In this document: positions 33,083-41,272 of the stretch, in pieces
Position numbering within the stretch: position 1 is the first letter of the stretch
Layout of the letters: each line of letters opens with the position of its first letter
Assembly (NCBI RefSeq): GCF_039530945.1
Contig: NZ_BAAAPC010000001.1
Coordinates: 186,001-250,000, forward strand
Length of the DNA stretch: 64,000 nucleotides
Direction: 5' to 3'
Origin: Nocardiopsis_C rhodophaea
Lineage (GTDB): Bacteria > Actinomycetota > Actinomycetes > Streptosporangiales > Streptosporangiaceae
Made by a program: the position numbers and the translations under genes
Notes under the pieces: model-generated
What the model was told of the DNA's origin: nothing
Database searches by the model: none
The model's input: the letters and a program-made list of their open reading frames with translations, nothing else

Positions 33083-35143
33083 TCAGAGGCGGGGTTCGCT
33101 GTGGACGGCCAGGTGCCAGGCAGCCTCGGCGCCCCGCGGCCGCCGTGCCGCGCAGACGCAGCCGATGAGGAGGCCCGAGGCGGTGGCGCGGAGCACCACC
33201 TCCGCCGCGTCCGCCCCGGCGCCGGCCGGCCGGCAGTCGAGCCAGCTGCCGTCGGACAGCCGGACCGCGGCTGCGGAGGCCCACACCTGTCGGAACTCCG
33301 CGGTGTCCAGCTCCCAGTGTGTGCCGGCCGAGTCGACCAGGACGGCGGTCCGGGGTTGGGTGTTCGGGGTGACCCAGAGCACGACGTCCTCGTTGGCGCC
33401 GGGGGCTTGCACGTCGACGCGGATTCCACCGGCCCCGTCGTGCGGGGCGGTGATTTCCCAGCTGATGCCCAACGACGGGGCGAACAGGCCTAGGTCGTGC
33501 TTGTCCACCCACTCCGCGTTCGGGCGGACGCCCCAGCCCAGGCCGCTCGCGCGGCTCAGCCGACCGCGCTCCGCGGTGACCCACATCCCCGCCGACCAGC
33601 GGGGATTGCAGGCGAAGGACCGGGTGCGGGGAAAGGGGCTGCGCAGGACCTTGTTCGTGCCGTCCGACCATGAGGTGACGCCCGCGGCGGCGGCGTCCAT
33701 CCGGATCCCTGGGGGCCGCCGTGCCGCCTCGGTGGAGGGCGGGGGTTCGGCGGTGCGCTCCGGGCGGTCGGCGGGCGTGTTCCGCGACCGGAATTCGGTG
33801 CGCAGCCGGGCCACCCCGTCCGGCCCCGGCTCCAGCCGTCGCTCTAGCAAGGTGCTGTGGACCAGGCGGACCGGCTGCTCCACCGGCACGCGGATCTCCG
33901 CCGTGGAGCCGCTCCAGGTGAGGTCGGTGCCAGCGGGGGCGACCCGGGAGGCGGCGACCACTTCCGAGGAGTCGCGCACCCCGACGCCCAGGCCGATGGG
34001 GTGGGGACGTCTGAGGTCGCCGCCCGGGCCGGACACGGCGAACGTGCCCTGGCGGAGCCCGACCGTCTGGAAGATCCGGCCCGGTCGGCGGGTGAAGGCG
34101 AAGTCCTGGATCAGCACCCCCTCGGAGAGGGTGACCGTGCCGACGACCTCGTCGCCGCCGTGCCGCTCGGTGATCCGGACGCCGCCGTCGACCGCGACGA
34201 CCTCCAGGTCGCGCGGCTCGCCTTCGCGCCAGCCCGCCGACGGGCCCGCGCGGTGTCCGGGCCAGGTGGAAACGAACAGCGGACCATGGTGGCCCGCACC
34301 GAACACGCGCACGGTCCCCTCGTCGCCCTCCACCTCGCAGGCCAGGTCGCCGGCGGAGAACCTGTACGGCTCCGCCCGCCGCGGGCGGCGCACCTCGTAG
34401 GGGGGCTCCACGATCCGCAGCGAGCGGCTCGCGCCACCTGGCCCGGTGATCTCCGCGGCGCGGACGACTCCCCGGTCGACGTCGACGCTCGCCGCGAGCC
34501 GGTAGTCACCCAGGGCCAGGCAGTAGGCGACCGTGCGGACGCCGTCGGCCATGCGCACGTCGGAGCGCAGCTCGTCGTCCCGGGACTCCGTGACGGCCCC
34601 GAAGCTACTCAGCCCACCTAGGGCCGCGCGGCCCCCCTCGTCCAGGTCCGCGAACACACTCCGTAGGATCAGCGGGATGTAGTTGTGCAGCTCGACGTTG
34701 CCGTCCTCGCCGGGCGTGGTCGCGCCGACGCAGACGCACCCGACGCGCCGGTAGAGCCGGAAGGCCACGGTGTTGGCGGGGTTGACGGTGAGCCGCAGGA
34801 CGAGGCATCCGGAGCGCATCATCCACTCGACCGCCTCCGTGAACAACCGCCCGGTGATCACGCCGTTGCGGTAGGCCGGGGCGACGAAGAACATGTCGGC
34901 GATCAGCTCGCCGGCGCTAGCCGAGCGCCGTCCGGTGCTGCGGAACAGGCCGAAGGTGCCCACCACCCGCCCCTCGTCCACGGCCACGAGGAACGCGGCC
35001 GTGTCCCGCTCGGCCAGCTCGCTGTCCAGCTCGTCGCCGGTGATGCCGTCCGCGACCGGGTTGGGGTTGTCCCGATGCCGGTTGTAGAGCTCCGCGATGC
35101 CTTGCGCGTCGCCCTCCTGGTACGGGCGGATCGTGACGGACAT
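33083..35143 (-). CDS. GNAT acetyltransferase fused to a ~500-residue domain of unknown function
   Basis: A 686-residue protein. Residues 1-~155 are a GNAT domain: FLVAVDEGRVVGTFGLFRS, ADMFFVAPAYRNGVITGRL (acetyl-CoA loop) and LTVNPANTVAFRLYRRVGC. Residues ~160-686 are strand-rich with many short Gly/Asp turns (e.g. GTFAVSGPGGDLRRPHPIGL, then SLGISWEITAPHDGAGGI), like a beta-sandwich or carbohydrate-type fold; I do not recognise it. No signal peptide. It lies between the GcvT-like gene and the dehydratase, so it should act in the pathway, perhaps as an N-acyltransferase. Confidence 0.75.
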   Translation of the reverse strand: MSVTIRPYQEGDAQGIAELYNRHRDNPNPVADGITGDELDSELAERDTAAFLVAVDEGRVVGTFGLFRSTGRRSASAGELIADMFFVAPAYRNGVITGRLFTEAVEWMMRSGCLVLRLTVNPANTVAFRLYRRVGCVCVGATTPGEDGNVELHNYIPLILRSVFADLDEGGRAALGGLSSFGAVTESRDDELRSDVRMADGVRTVAYCLALGDYRLAASVDVDRGVVRAAEITGPGGASRSLRIVEPPYEVRRPRRAEPYRFSAGDLACEVEGDEGTVRVFGAGHHGPLFVSTWPGHRAGPSAGWREGEPRDLEVVAVDGGVRITERHGGDEVVGTVTLSEGVLIQDFAFTRRPGRIFQTVGLRQGTFAVSGPGGDLRRPHPIGLGVGVRDSSEVVAASRVAPAGTDLTWSGSTAEIRVPVEQPVRLVHSTLLERRLEPGPDGVARLRTEFRSRNTPADRPERTAEPPPSTEAARRPPGIRMDAAAAGVTSWSDGTNKVLRSPFPRTRSFACNPRWSAGMWVTAERGRLSRASGLGWGVRPNAEWVDKHDLGLFAPSLGISWEITAPHDGAGGIRVDVQAPGANEDVVLWVTPNTQPRTAVLVDSAGTHWELDTAEFRQVWASAAAVRLSDGSWLDCRPAGAGADAAEVVLRATASGLLIGCVCAARRPRGAEAAWHLAVHSEPRL

Positions 35144-35158
35144 GCGGCACCTCCTTCG

Positions 35159-35701
35159 CTACGCCGTGCGCCCTGTGGTGACAATCAGCGACCCGGCGGC
35201 CGCTACCTCCGAGTCGACGGTGGCCCGCACCGACACCTTCCGCAGCCCGCCCAGGCGCTGGCCCAGCGTGGCCTCCAGCCGCAGCTGGTCGCCCGGGCGC
35301 ACGAGGCGGGAGAACTTCATGGAGCTGATGGAGCCCAGGTAGCCGACGCTGGCGGAGGGGTCGCCGGCCGGGGAGTCGTCGGACGCGACGATTTCGGCCA
35401 CGTACACCACCGCCACGAGCTGGGCCATCGCCTCGACGATCAGCACGCCGGGCATGATCGAGTGGTCCGGGTAGTGCCCGGCAAAGTACGGCTCGTTGAC
35501 CGAGACGCTCTTGACCCCGCGCCCGGACCTGCCGGGCACGACGTCGTAGGCGCGGTCGATCATCAGCATCGGCCAGCGGTGCGGAAGCATCCGCTTGATG
35601 TCGTCCGACGAGTAGCTGTAGGCGGTCTCGGCCGCGTTCCTACCGGCGGCGGTCCGGCGCGCGGGCGCCGGGCTCGCGGACCCCCCGGGTGCGGCCGTCA
35701 T
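35159..35701 (-). CDS. FabZ-type 3-hydroxyacyl-ACP dehydratase
   Basis: A 180-residue hot-dog dehydratase with an N-terminal ~25-residue low-complexity extension. FabZ motifs are complete: IKRMLPHRWPMLMIDR, catalytic His76 in FAGHYPDHSIMPG and Glu90 in LIVEAMAQ. It would dehydrate the ketoreduced chain during each polyketide cycle, giving enoyl units; no enoyl reductase is encoded near, so a polyene is expected. ATGA overlap with the ACP gene. Confidence 0.92.
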   Translation of the reverse strand: MTAAPGGSASPAPARRTAAGRNAAETAYSYSSDDIKRMLPHRWPMLMIDRAYDVVPGRSGRGVKSVSVNEPYFAGHYPDHSIMPGVLIVEAMAQLVAVVYVAEIVASDDSPAGDPSASVGYLGSISSMKFSRLVRPGDQLRLEATLGQRLGGLRKVSVRATVDSEVAAAGSLIVTTGRTA

Positions 35702-35994
35702 TCGCCGGCCTCGCGGGCTTCGATGAAGTCGACCAGGGCGTTGATGGAGCCGAACGCCTCGAAGTCGTCATCGCTGATCAGCACGTTGTACTCGTTGTTG
35801 ACCAGCACGACGACCTCCAGGGTGTCGAGCGAGTCCATCTCCAGGCCGCGGCCGAACAGCGGCTGATTGTCGGACACGACGTCCGGGTCGACGTCTAGGC
35901 CGAGGCGGTCGGTGATCATCGACTTGACCCGCGTGTTCTTCATGAGCCGCGCTTCGGCCTGGGCGCGGATGTCCTCGTAAGCGGCGACGGACAT
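35698..35994 (-). CDS. Acyl carrier protein
   Basis: A 98-residue carrier protein. The phosphopantetheine serine is Ser55 in GRGLEMDSLDTLEVVV; the rest is acidic and helical as expected. A good Shine-Dalgarno (AAAGGA) precedes the ATG. It is the natural partner of the fused KS/CLF, the ketoreductase and the dehydratase around it. Confidence 0.93.
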   Translation of the reverse strand: MSVAAYEDIRAQAEARLMKNTRVKSMITDRLGLDVDPDVVSDNQPLFGRGLEMDSLDTLEVVVLVNNEYNVLISDDDFEAFGSINALVDFIEAREAGE

Positions 35995-36055
35995 GGGTGT
36001 TCCTTTCCAATGGAGGGGCGGGGGGAGGTTCGTATGCGCCGGGGGCGGGAGGAGG

Positions 36056-36811
36056 TCAGCCGGGGATCATGCCGCCGTCGACGGTGAGGACCTTGCCGGT
36101 GATGTAGGAGGCGGCGGGGCTGGCCAGGAAGGCCGCCGTCTGGGCCACCTCGGCAGGGGTTCCCACGCGCCCGAGGGGAATCGCCTGGAGGGCGTCCTTC
36201 ATCCGCGCGGCGGGAACCTTCTGCACCATGTCGGTGTCGATGAACCCGGGCGCCACCACGTTGACCCGGATGCCGCGTGGGGCCGCCTCGTAGGCCAGCG
36301 ACTTGGCCATGGAGATCACCCCGCCCTTGCTGGCCGCGTAGTTGGCCTGGCCGATCCGGCCGGCGATGCCGCTGGTGGAGGCGACGAAGACGATCGCGCC
36401 ACCGGTGGCGTACATCTGCTTCGTCGCCTCGCGGGCGGTCAGGAAGGCGCCCGTGAGGTTGGTGCTGATGACGTGCTGCCACTTCGCGCTGCTCATGGCG
36501 GCCATGTGGCCGTCGGCGGTCACCCCGGAGTTGAGCACGGCGACGTCCAGCGAGCCCCATTCCGCGCGCAGCTTCGTGTACATGGCCGTGACGTCGGCTT
36601 CGTCGGAGACGTCCGCCTCCAGCAGCAGCGCACGCCTGCCACGCCCCCGTACTTCCTCGGCGACCTGCTGAGCCTTCGCGGCGCTCGAACGGTAGTTGAG
36701 GGCGACGTCGCAGCCCTGCTCGGCCAGGGCGAGGGCGGTCGCCGCGCCGATGCCGCGCGAGGCGCCGGTCACGAGGGCCCGGGTGCCCTCGGCGAAGGGG
36801 GTTCCATTCAT
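36056..36811 (-). CDS. FabG-type 3-ketoacyl-ACP reductase
   Basis: A 251-residue short-chain dehydrogenase. NADP-binding TGASRGIGAATALAL, the LNSG motif in place of NNAG, the catalytic Ser in VFVASTSGIAG, and Tyr/Lys in ANYAASKGGVISM. C-terminal VLTVDGGMIPG is typical of FabG. It would reduce the 3-keto group of the growing ACP-bound chain. Confidence 0.92.
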   Translation of the reverse strand: MNGTPFAEGTRALVTGASRGIGAATALALAEQGCDVALNYRSSAAKAQQVAEEVRGRGRRALLLEADVSDEADVTAMYTKLRAEWGSLDVAVLNSGVTADGHMAAMSSAKWQHVISTNLTGAFLTAREATKQMYATGGAIVFVASTSGIAGRIGQANYAASKGGVISMAKSLAYEAAPRGIRVNVVAPGFIDTDMVQKVPAARMKDALQAIPLGRVGTPAEVAQTAAFLASPAASYITGKVLTVDGGMIPG

Positions 36812-37863
36812 GCGGTGCTCCCCGCCTTCCGCGCCGCGGCTTCGTCGGCCATCGGGCCGGTGACGCGGTGGCCACCCGGGTCGAAGCCGGCCACCTCGGT
36901 ACCGATCCCGTGCCGGGCGGCGGCGCTGAGCACCGCGTCCGCCACGGCGAGGTCGAGGATGCCCAGGCCGAAGGGGGAGAAGACGACGGGGCCGTCCGTC
37001 TCCGGCGGGCGGACCCGCCCGCCCAGGAGGTCGGCGATCTCGGCGTGGACGAACTCCCGGTGCCCCTCCTGCTGTTCGGCGCGGTGCAGGGAGGTCTGCT
37101 CGCGCACGGCGTGCTCGGTGTCGTCGACTACGTTGTACGCGCCGAGCACCGAGCCCGTGCTCAGATCGCGCAGCGACAGGTGGAGGATCACCTGGCCGGC
37201 CGGGCCGCCGGGAAACCCGTCCAGGTCGAGCCAGTAGGTGGAGTCCGTGGTCGCGACGCTCACCGTGTCACAGCCGAGCGCCTCGGCCAGGTCGCCGGCC
37301 CAAAAGGCGATCCGCGGGTACTCGGCGGCCAGTCCGGCGGCAAAGACCTCGGCGCGCCAGGGGACGACGTCCCGCACCACCACGGTCTCGATCTCCGGGT
37401 GCGTCAGCGCCAGGTACGCGATGACGCGGTGGTTGATAGTGCCGCAGCCGACGAGCCCGACCGTGCGGACCGAGCGGCCGCCGCGCAGCACAGCGCTGGC
37501 GAGCGCGGCGCTGGCGGCGGTCCGGGCGGCGGAGACCTGGCTGCCCTCCAGTACGGCCGACGGGTATCCGGTCTCCACGTCGTTGAGGATCTGCACGGCC
37601 GAGGCCCGCTGCAGTCCCCGCTCGACGTTCGCGGGGAAAGACGAGATCCACTTGAGCCCCATCACCGGATGCGGCCCGCCCAGGTGGGCCGGAAGGGCGA
37701 TGACCCGCGAGCCCGAGGGCTGCGGCGGGCGCAGGAACGTGGAGAACGGCACCCGCGAGTGGCCGTCGCCGTGCAGGAGGTAGGCACCGCGCACCGCGTC
37801 GAGCACCGTGGACTCCAGGCCGGCCAGCGCGGCGCCGACATCGTCGCGACCGAGGATTCTCAC
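36808..37863 (-). CDS. sbnB: SbnB-type N-(2-amino-2-carboxyethyl)-L-glutamate dehydrogenase
   Basis: A 351-residue ornithine-cyclodeaminase-fold protein of the SbnB type: MGLKWISSFPANVERGLQRASA, LVGCGTINHRVIAYL (NAD-binding), VVVRDV strand and FSPFGLGILDLAVAD. In staphyloferrin B and other pathways SbnB oxidatively splits the SbnA product to give L-2,3-diaminopropionate. ATGA overlap with the SbnA gene and with the ketoreductase gene ties the pair to the polyketide genes. Confidence 0.9.
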   Translation of the reverse strand: MRILGRDDVGAALAGLESTVLDAVRGAYLLHGDGHSRVPFSTFLRPPQPSGSRVIALPAHLGGPHPVMGLKWISSFPANVERGLQRASAVQILNDVETGYPSAVLEGSQVSAARTAASAALASAVLRGGRSVRTVGLVGCGTINHRVIAYLALTHPEIETVVVRDVVPWRAEVFAAGLAAEYPRIAFWAGDLAEALGCDTVSVATTDSTYWLDLDGFPGGPAGQVILHLSLRDLSTGSVLGAYNVVDDTEHAVREQTSLHRAEQQEGHREFVHAEIADLLGGRVRPPETDGPVVFSPFGLGILDLAVADAVLSAAARHGIGTEVAGFDPGGHRVTGPMADEAAARKAGSTA

Positions 37864-38942
37864 GACTCACTTCCTTCTTCGTCGTGGGTGTGTGTGGGGT
37901 ACTGGGTGTGCTGGATGTCGGGGGCGAGCTCCGGGAAGAACGCCTGGACCCACTGGTCGTCATAGATCGTGTCGAGGTACCGGTCGCCCCCGTCGGGAAG
38001 CACCGCGACGCAGGTGGCGCCCGGTTCGATCCAGGACGCGGCGTCGTGGAGCGCGGAGACGACGGCGCCCGACGAGCCGCCGGCGAGGATGGACTCGTGG
38101 GCCAGGAGGCGGCGGCAGCCGCGGACGCAGTCGGCGTCGGCGACCTTCACTACCCGGTCCGCGAGCCCGGGTTGGAGCAGGGGCGGCACGACGGCCGCGC
38201 CGTGCCCGGGGATCATGCGCTCATACCGGCGCTCCCACGGCTCCGGCGGACCGAAGATGGCGCTGCCCGCCGCGTCCACCGCCACGACGCTGGTGCCGAG
38301 GCCGTGGCCGCTGATGTACTCGGCGCAGCCGCGCAGAGTGCCGCAGGTTCCGGCCGCCACGAAAAGGTAGTCCGGCCCGCCCGGCAGCGCCTGGCAGATC
38401 TCGCGCATCGTGGCGTGGTGCGCTCGCGCGTTGTGCTCGTTGGCGTACTGGTTGGGCCAGTACGCGTGCGGCACGCTGTCCAGCAGTCGCCGGACCCGGT
38501 CGATCCGCGCCGGAAGGTACTCGCCGGTGGCCGGATCGCGGCCGACGGACTCGACGCGGGCGCCGTAGGCGCGCATGATGGCGGCGTTCTGCGTGGTGGT
38601 GCGGGGGTCGACCACGCAGATCAGGCCAAGCCGGTAGAAGTTGCACAGCTGCGCGAGCGCGATGCCGAGGTTGCCCGAGGTGGATTCCACGACCGTGGAC
38701 ACCCCCGGGACGAGCCGGCCCGTCCGAAGGGCGTGCTCGATCATCGAACTGGCCGCGCGGTCCTTGATGCTGCCGCCCGGGTTGAAGCGCTCGCACTTGG
38801 CGTACACCTGGAACCGCGCCGGAGGGAACAGCCGGTCGAGGGCGACGAGCGGGGTTGCGCCAATCGTCTCGATGATGCCGGCCTTCCGGGGGAGGACCGG
38901 GTGCGCCGCCAGTGCCGTGCCGTCGGAGGCGAAAGCCGTCAT
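37860..38942 (-). CDS. sbnA: SbnA-type 2,3-diaminopropionate biosynthesis PLP enzyme
   Basis: A 360-residue cysteine-synthase-family enzyme. PLP lysine Lys60 in ERFNPGGSIKDRAA, the STSGNLGIALAQ substrate loop and GTCGTLRGCAEYI phosphate-binding loop; the long WPNQYANEHNARAHHATM is typical of SbnA. Known reaction: O-phospho-L-serine plus glutamate to N-(1-amino-1-carboxy-2-ethyl)-glutamate. With SbnB it supplies L-2,3-diaminopropionate. Start ATG at 38942 overlaps the LanB-like stop. Confidence 0.92.
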   Translation of the reverse strand: MTAFASDGTALAAHPVLPRKAGIIETIGATPLVALDRLFPPARFQVYAKCERFNPGGSIKDRAASSMIEHALRTGRLVPGVSTVVESTSGNLGIALAQLCNFYRLGLICVVDPRTTTQNAAIMRAYGARVESVGRDPATGEYLPARIDRVRRLLDSVPHAYWPNQYANEHNARAHHATMREICQALPGGPDYLFVAAGTCGTLRGCAEYISGHGLGTSVVAVDAAGSAIFGPPEPWERRYERMIPGHGAAVVPPLLQPGLADRVVKVADADCVRGCRRLLAHESILAGGSSGAVVSALHDAASWIEPGATCVAVLPDGGDRYLDTIYDDQWVQAFFPELAPDIQHTQYPTHTHDEEGSES

Positions 38943-41272
38943 TCCGCCGCCTTTCTGCTGATCTGAAGCCGCAGTTCGCTGACGTAGCGCTCGCCGTCGG
39001 CGTCCGGAAGCCACGAGTCGTCCGGGGCCGGCAGGGGCTCGCTGACGGTCATGGCGGCGTCGGGGTCGATCCGGCGCGCCCGGCGGGCGAGGTTGGCGAA
39101 GGAGAGCACGAGCGCGGGGCTGGTGAAGTCCACAAGGGACGGCTTGGTCTCGTCGGGGAACTTGACGAACGCCTGGTCGGGCAGGCCGTTCCCGGTGACC
39201 CAGCGGCGCACGGCCAGGTAGTCGCGGTGCCGGTTCACCCGGGTGGACAGCGCGATCCCGCTCACCGGAAGCCGCCAGGTCTCCCGGAACAGGACCAGGT
39301 TGTCGAGGGTCACCCGCGGGGCGTGAGCGCGGTCGAGCCCGATCTTGAAGGCGTCCGCGGCGATGATCGATATCAGCGCCCCGAGGAGTTCGGGGATGCG
39401 CCACGTGCGTCCGTCCGGTGTGGTGGCCGTGACCGTGCCGTCGGCCTCGGCGAGGGTGATGGCCGCGGCCGGATCGATCCGGCCGCGGTCGTGGAACGGG
39501 GCGCGGGTGAAGCCGATCAGCCGGTCGCGCGCGCCGATCGGGGCGGGCACCATTCGGCCGCTGTTGCGCCGCCAGCTCTCGGGCAGAAGCGGCACCAGCC
39601 GTGCGGCGCCGACCCCCGCGTTGATCTTGTCCCGGAGGGACTCCCCGTCGGTGGTCCACTCCAGGAACGGCAGGTCGAGGGTGGCCAGGCAGGCGTGCAG
39701 CTCCCCGAGCACGACGGTGTGGTCGCCGGCGTTCACCGCGTCCGCGGACGGGGCCACGATCTGCAGGTCTGGGCTGTGCACGGTCAGGTGGGGCCAGCAT
39801 CCGCCCGTGGCGAAGACGGCGCGGGCGCGGTCCTCGATCTCCGCGACCGACAGCCGCACCCGCCTGGGGTGCGCGGCCGCCGGGGCCAGGTCGATGACCT
39901 CGCGCCACTTCTGGGCGAGCTCACGGGTCGCGGTCCGCACCGGAACCGGGTCGTCCCCCCAGAACATGCCGAGGACCTGCGGCCAGACGTCGGCGAGGGC
40001 CACGGCCCCGTGGCGGGCCGCCGCGGCGCGGACGAGCTGTGCGACCTGGGCCTCCACCAGATCTGCCAGGCGGTTGCCGAACCAGTCCGCGGCATGGGCC
40101 ACCAGGGCCAGGGGGCGGGAGACACCGTCGAGGAAGTCGCGCCCGAGCTCCAACCGGCAGTCCCGCAGGGAGTCCTGGAAGCACAGCGTGCGGCCCGCGT
40201 AGGCCTTGCCCGGCGCGCGGGAGGACGACCGCCCGGTCTTGCCCACGAAGAACTCGTCGAGCCGGTCGAGCGCCGTGGCCAGCTCCTCGGCACTGGCCGC
40301 CTGACCGATCTCGCCGCGCAGCCGGCGCAATTCCCCGAGGACCGCGTTGAAGCGCGCGAACAGCTCCGGGTCGCCGATGGCGGCCACCCGTCGGTGCAGA
40401 AACTCCTCGGCGCGTACGTCGATGGGGATGTTGGCGTCCCAGGTGAGGACCCGCTGGCGGCGCAGCCGGACCAGGGCCCGCTCGACCCGCTCGCGTGCGG
40501 TCGCCGCATCCCACGTCCGCTCGGCGACCAGTGCGTCCGCGATGGCTTGGCCGTGCCGCTCGCCGTCGGCCCGGCGCAGCACATGGAGCTCGTCGTCACG
40601 CAGCCGCACCGAGCGGCCGCCCGGCATGGCCAGCCGGTCGCCGACGAGGGCCACGTCGGGCCGCAGCATCGGCGGGAACCACCAGCGGGCCTCTGGCTGG
40701 TCGGCCATCCACTCGCCTAGCTCGGCGATCATCCAGCGTTCGAAGAACACCCGGCTGTCCGCGATCAGAGACGTCCCGGGATCGACCTCGACCGCGCGCT
40801 GCCTGCGCCCCACAAAGATCCATGCCGCCGGTCCGAAGAAGCCGATCGTCTCGGCCTTGCCGCAGTACCGCGCCCAGTACATGGCCAGCGTGCGCTCTCG
40901 CTCCCGGCGCTTGGCACCCGGCCCCTTCCGCGACGCGAGTGCGTCCAGCACACGGTAGACCGTGCGGTTCTGCCAGGCGATGGCCATCCGCACCCGCTCA
41001 TCGGCGGCGATGCGGGCCAGCTGCTCCGATTCGGCGGCGCAGTCGGCCTGGTAGGCGGCGATGAACGCGTCGTGGTCGGCCGTACCGCTCTCCAGGAGTG
41101 CCGCCGCCCGCGCCGCCCCCGGTCCGCCGAGCCGATCCAGCCCGGAGACCGGGAACCCCGCACTGCGGAGCAGACCCATGCCCCACACACGCCAGTCCGT
41201 GCCGCCGAGCGGGTAGGAGGGGGCAAAGGCCGACCAGTCGAGGGGCCGGGACGCCTCCAGGGTGGGGGTCAT
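38939..41272 (-). CDS. LanB-type (lantibiotic dehydratase N-domain) protein, probable tRNA-dependent aminoacyltransferase
   Basis: A 777-residue protein resembling the LanB N-terminal (glutamylation) domain: MYWARYCGKAETIGFFGP at ~131-148 and GKAYAGRTLCFQDSLRD at ~355-371 are its hallmark stretches, followed by a long helical part and a C-terminal LSTRVNRHRDYLAVRRWV region. There is no separate elimination domain, and no precursor-peptide gene is seen. Enzymes with only this domain use aminoacyl-tRNA to transfer an amino acid (LanB-like, PEARL type). In this diaminopropionate/polyketide cluster such a transfer to a carrier- or small-molecule amine is plausible but unproven. Coupled by ATGA at both ends. 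Confidence 0.82.
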   Translation of the reverse strand: MTPTLEASRPLDWSAFAPSYPLGGTDWRVWGMGLLRSAGFPVSGLDRLGGPGAARAAALLESGTADHDAFIAAYQADCAAESEQLARIAADERVRMAIAWQNRTVYRVLDALASRKGPGAKRRERERTLAMYWARYCGKAETIGFFGPAAWIFVGRRQRAVEVDPGTSLIADSRVFFERWMIAELGEWMADQPEARWWFPPMLRPDVALVGDRLAMPGGRSVRLRDDELHVLRRADGERHGQAIADALVAERTWDAATARERVERALVRLRRQRVLTWDANIPIDVRAEEFLHRRVAAIGDPELFARFNAVLGELRRLRGEIGQAASAEELATALDRLDEFFVGKTGRSSSRAPGKAYAGRTLCFQDSLRDCRLELGRDFLDGVSRPLALVAHAADWFGNRLADLVEAQVAQLVRAAAARHGAVALADVWPQVLGMFWGDDPVPVRTATRELAQKWREVIDLAPAAAHPRRVRLSVAEIEDRARAVFATGGCWPHLTVHSPDLQIVAPSADAVNAGDHTVVLGELHACLATLDLPFLEWTTDGESLRDKINAGVGAARLVPLLPESWRRNSGRMVPAPIGARDRLIGFTRAPFHDRGRIDPAAAITLAEADGTVTATTPDGRTWRIPELLGALISIIAADAFKIGLDRAHAPRVTLDNLVLFRETWRLPVSGIALSTRVNRHRDYLAVRRWVTGNGLPDQAFVKFPDETKPSLVDFTSPALVLSFANLARRARRIDPDAAMTVSEPLPAPDDSWLPDADGERYVSELRLQISRKAAE

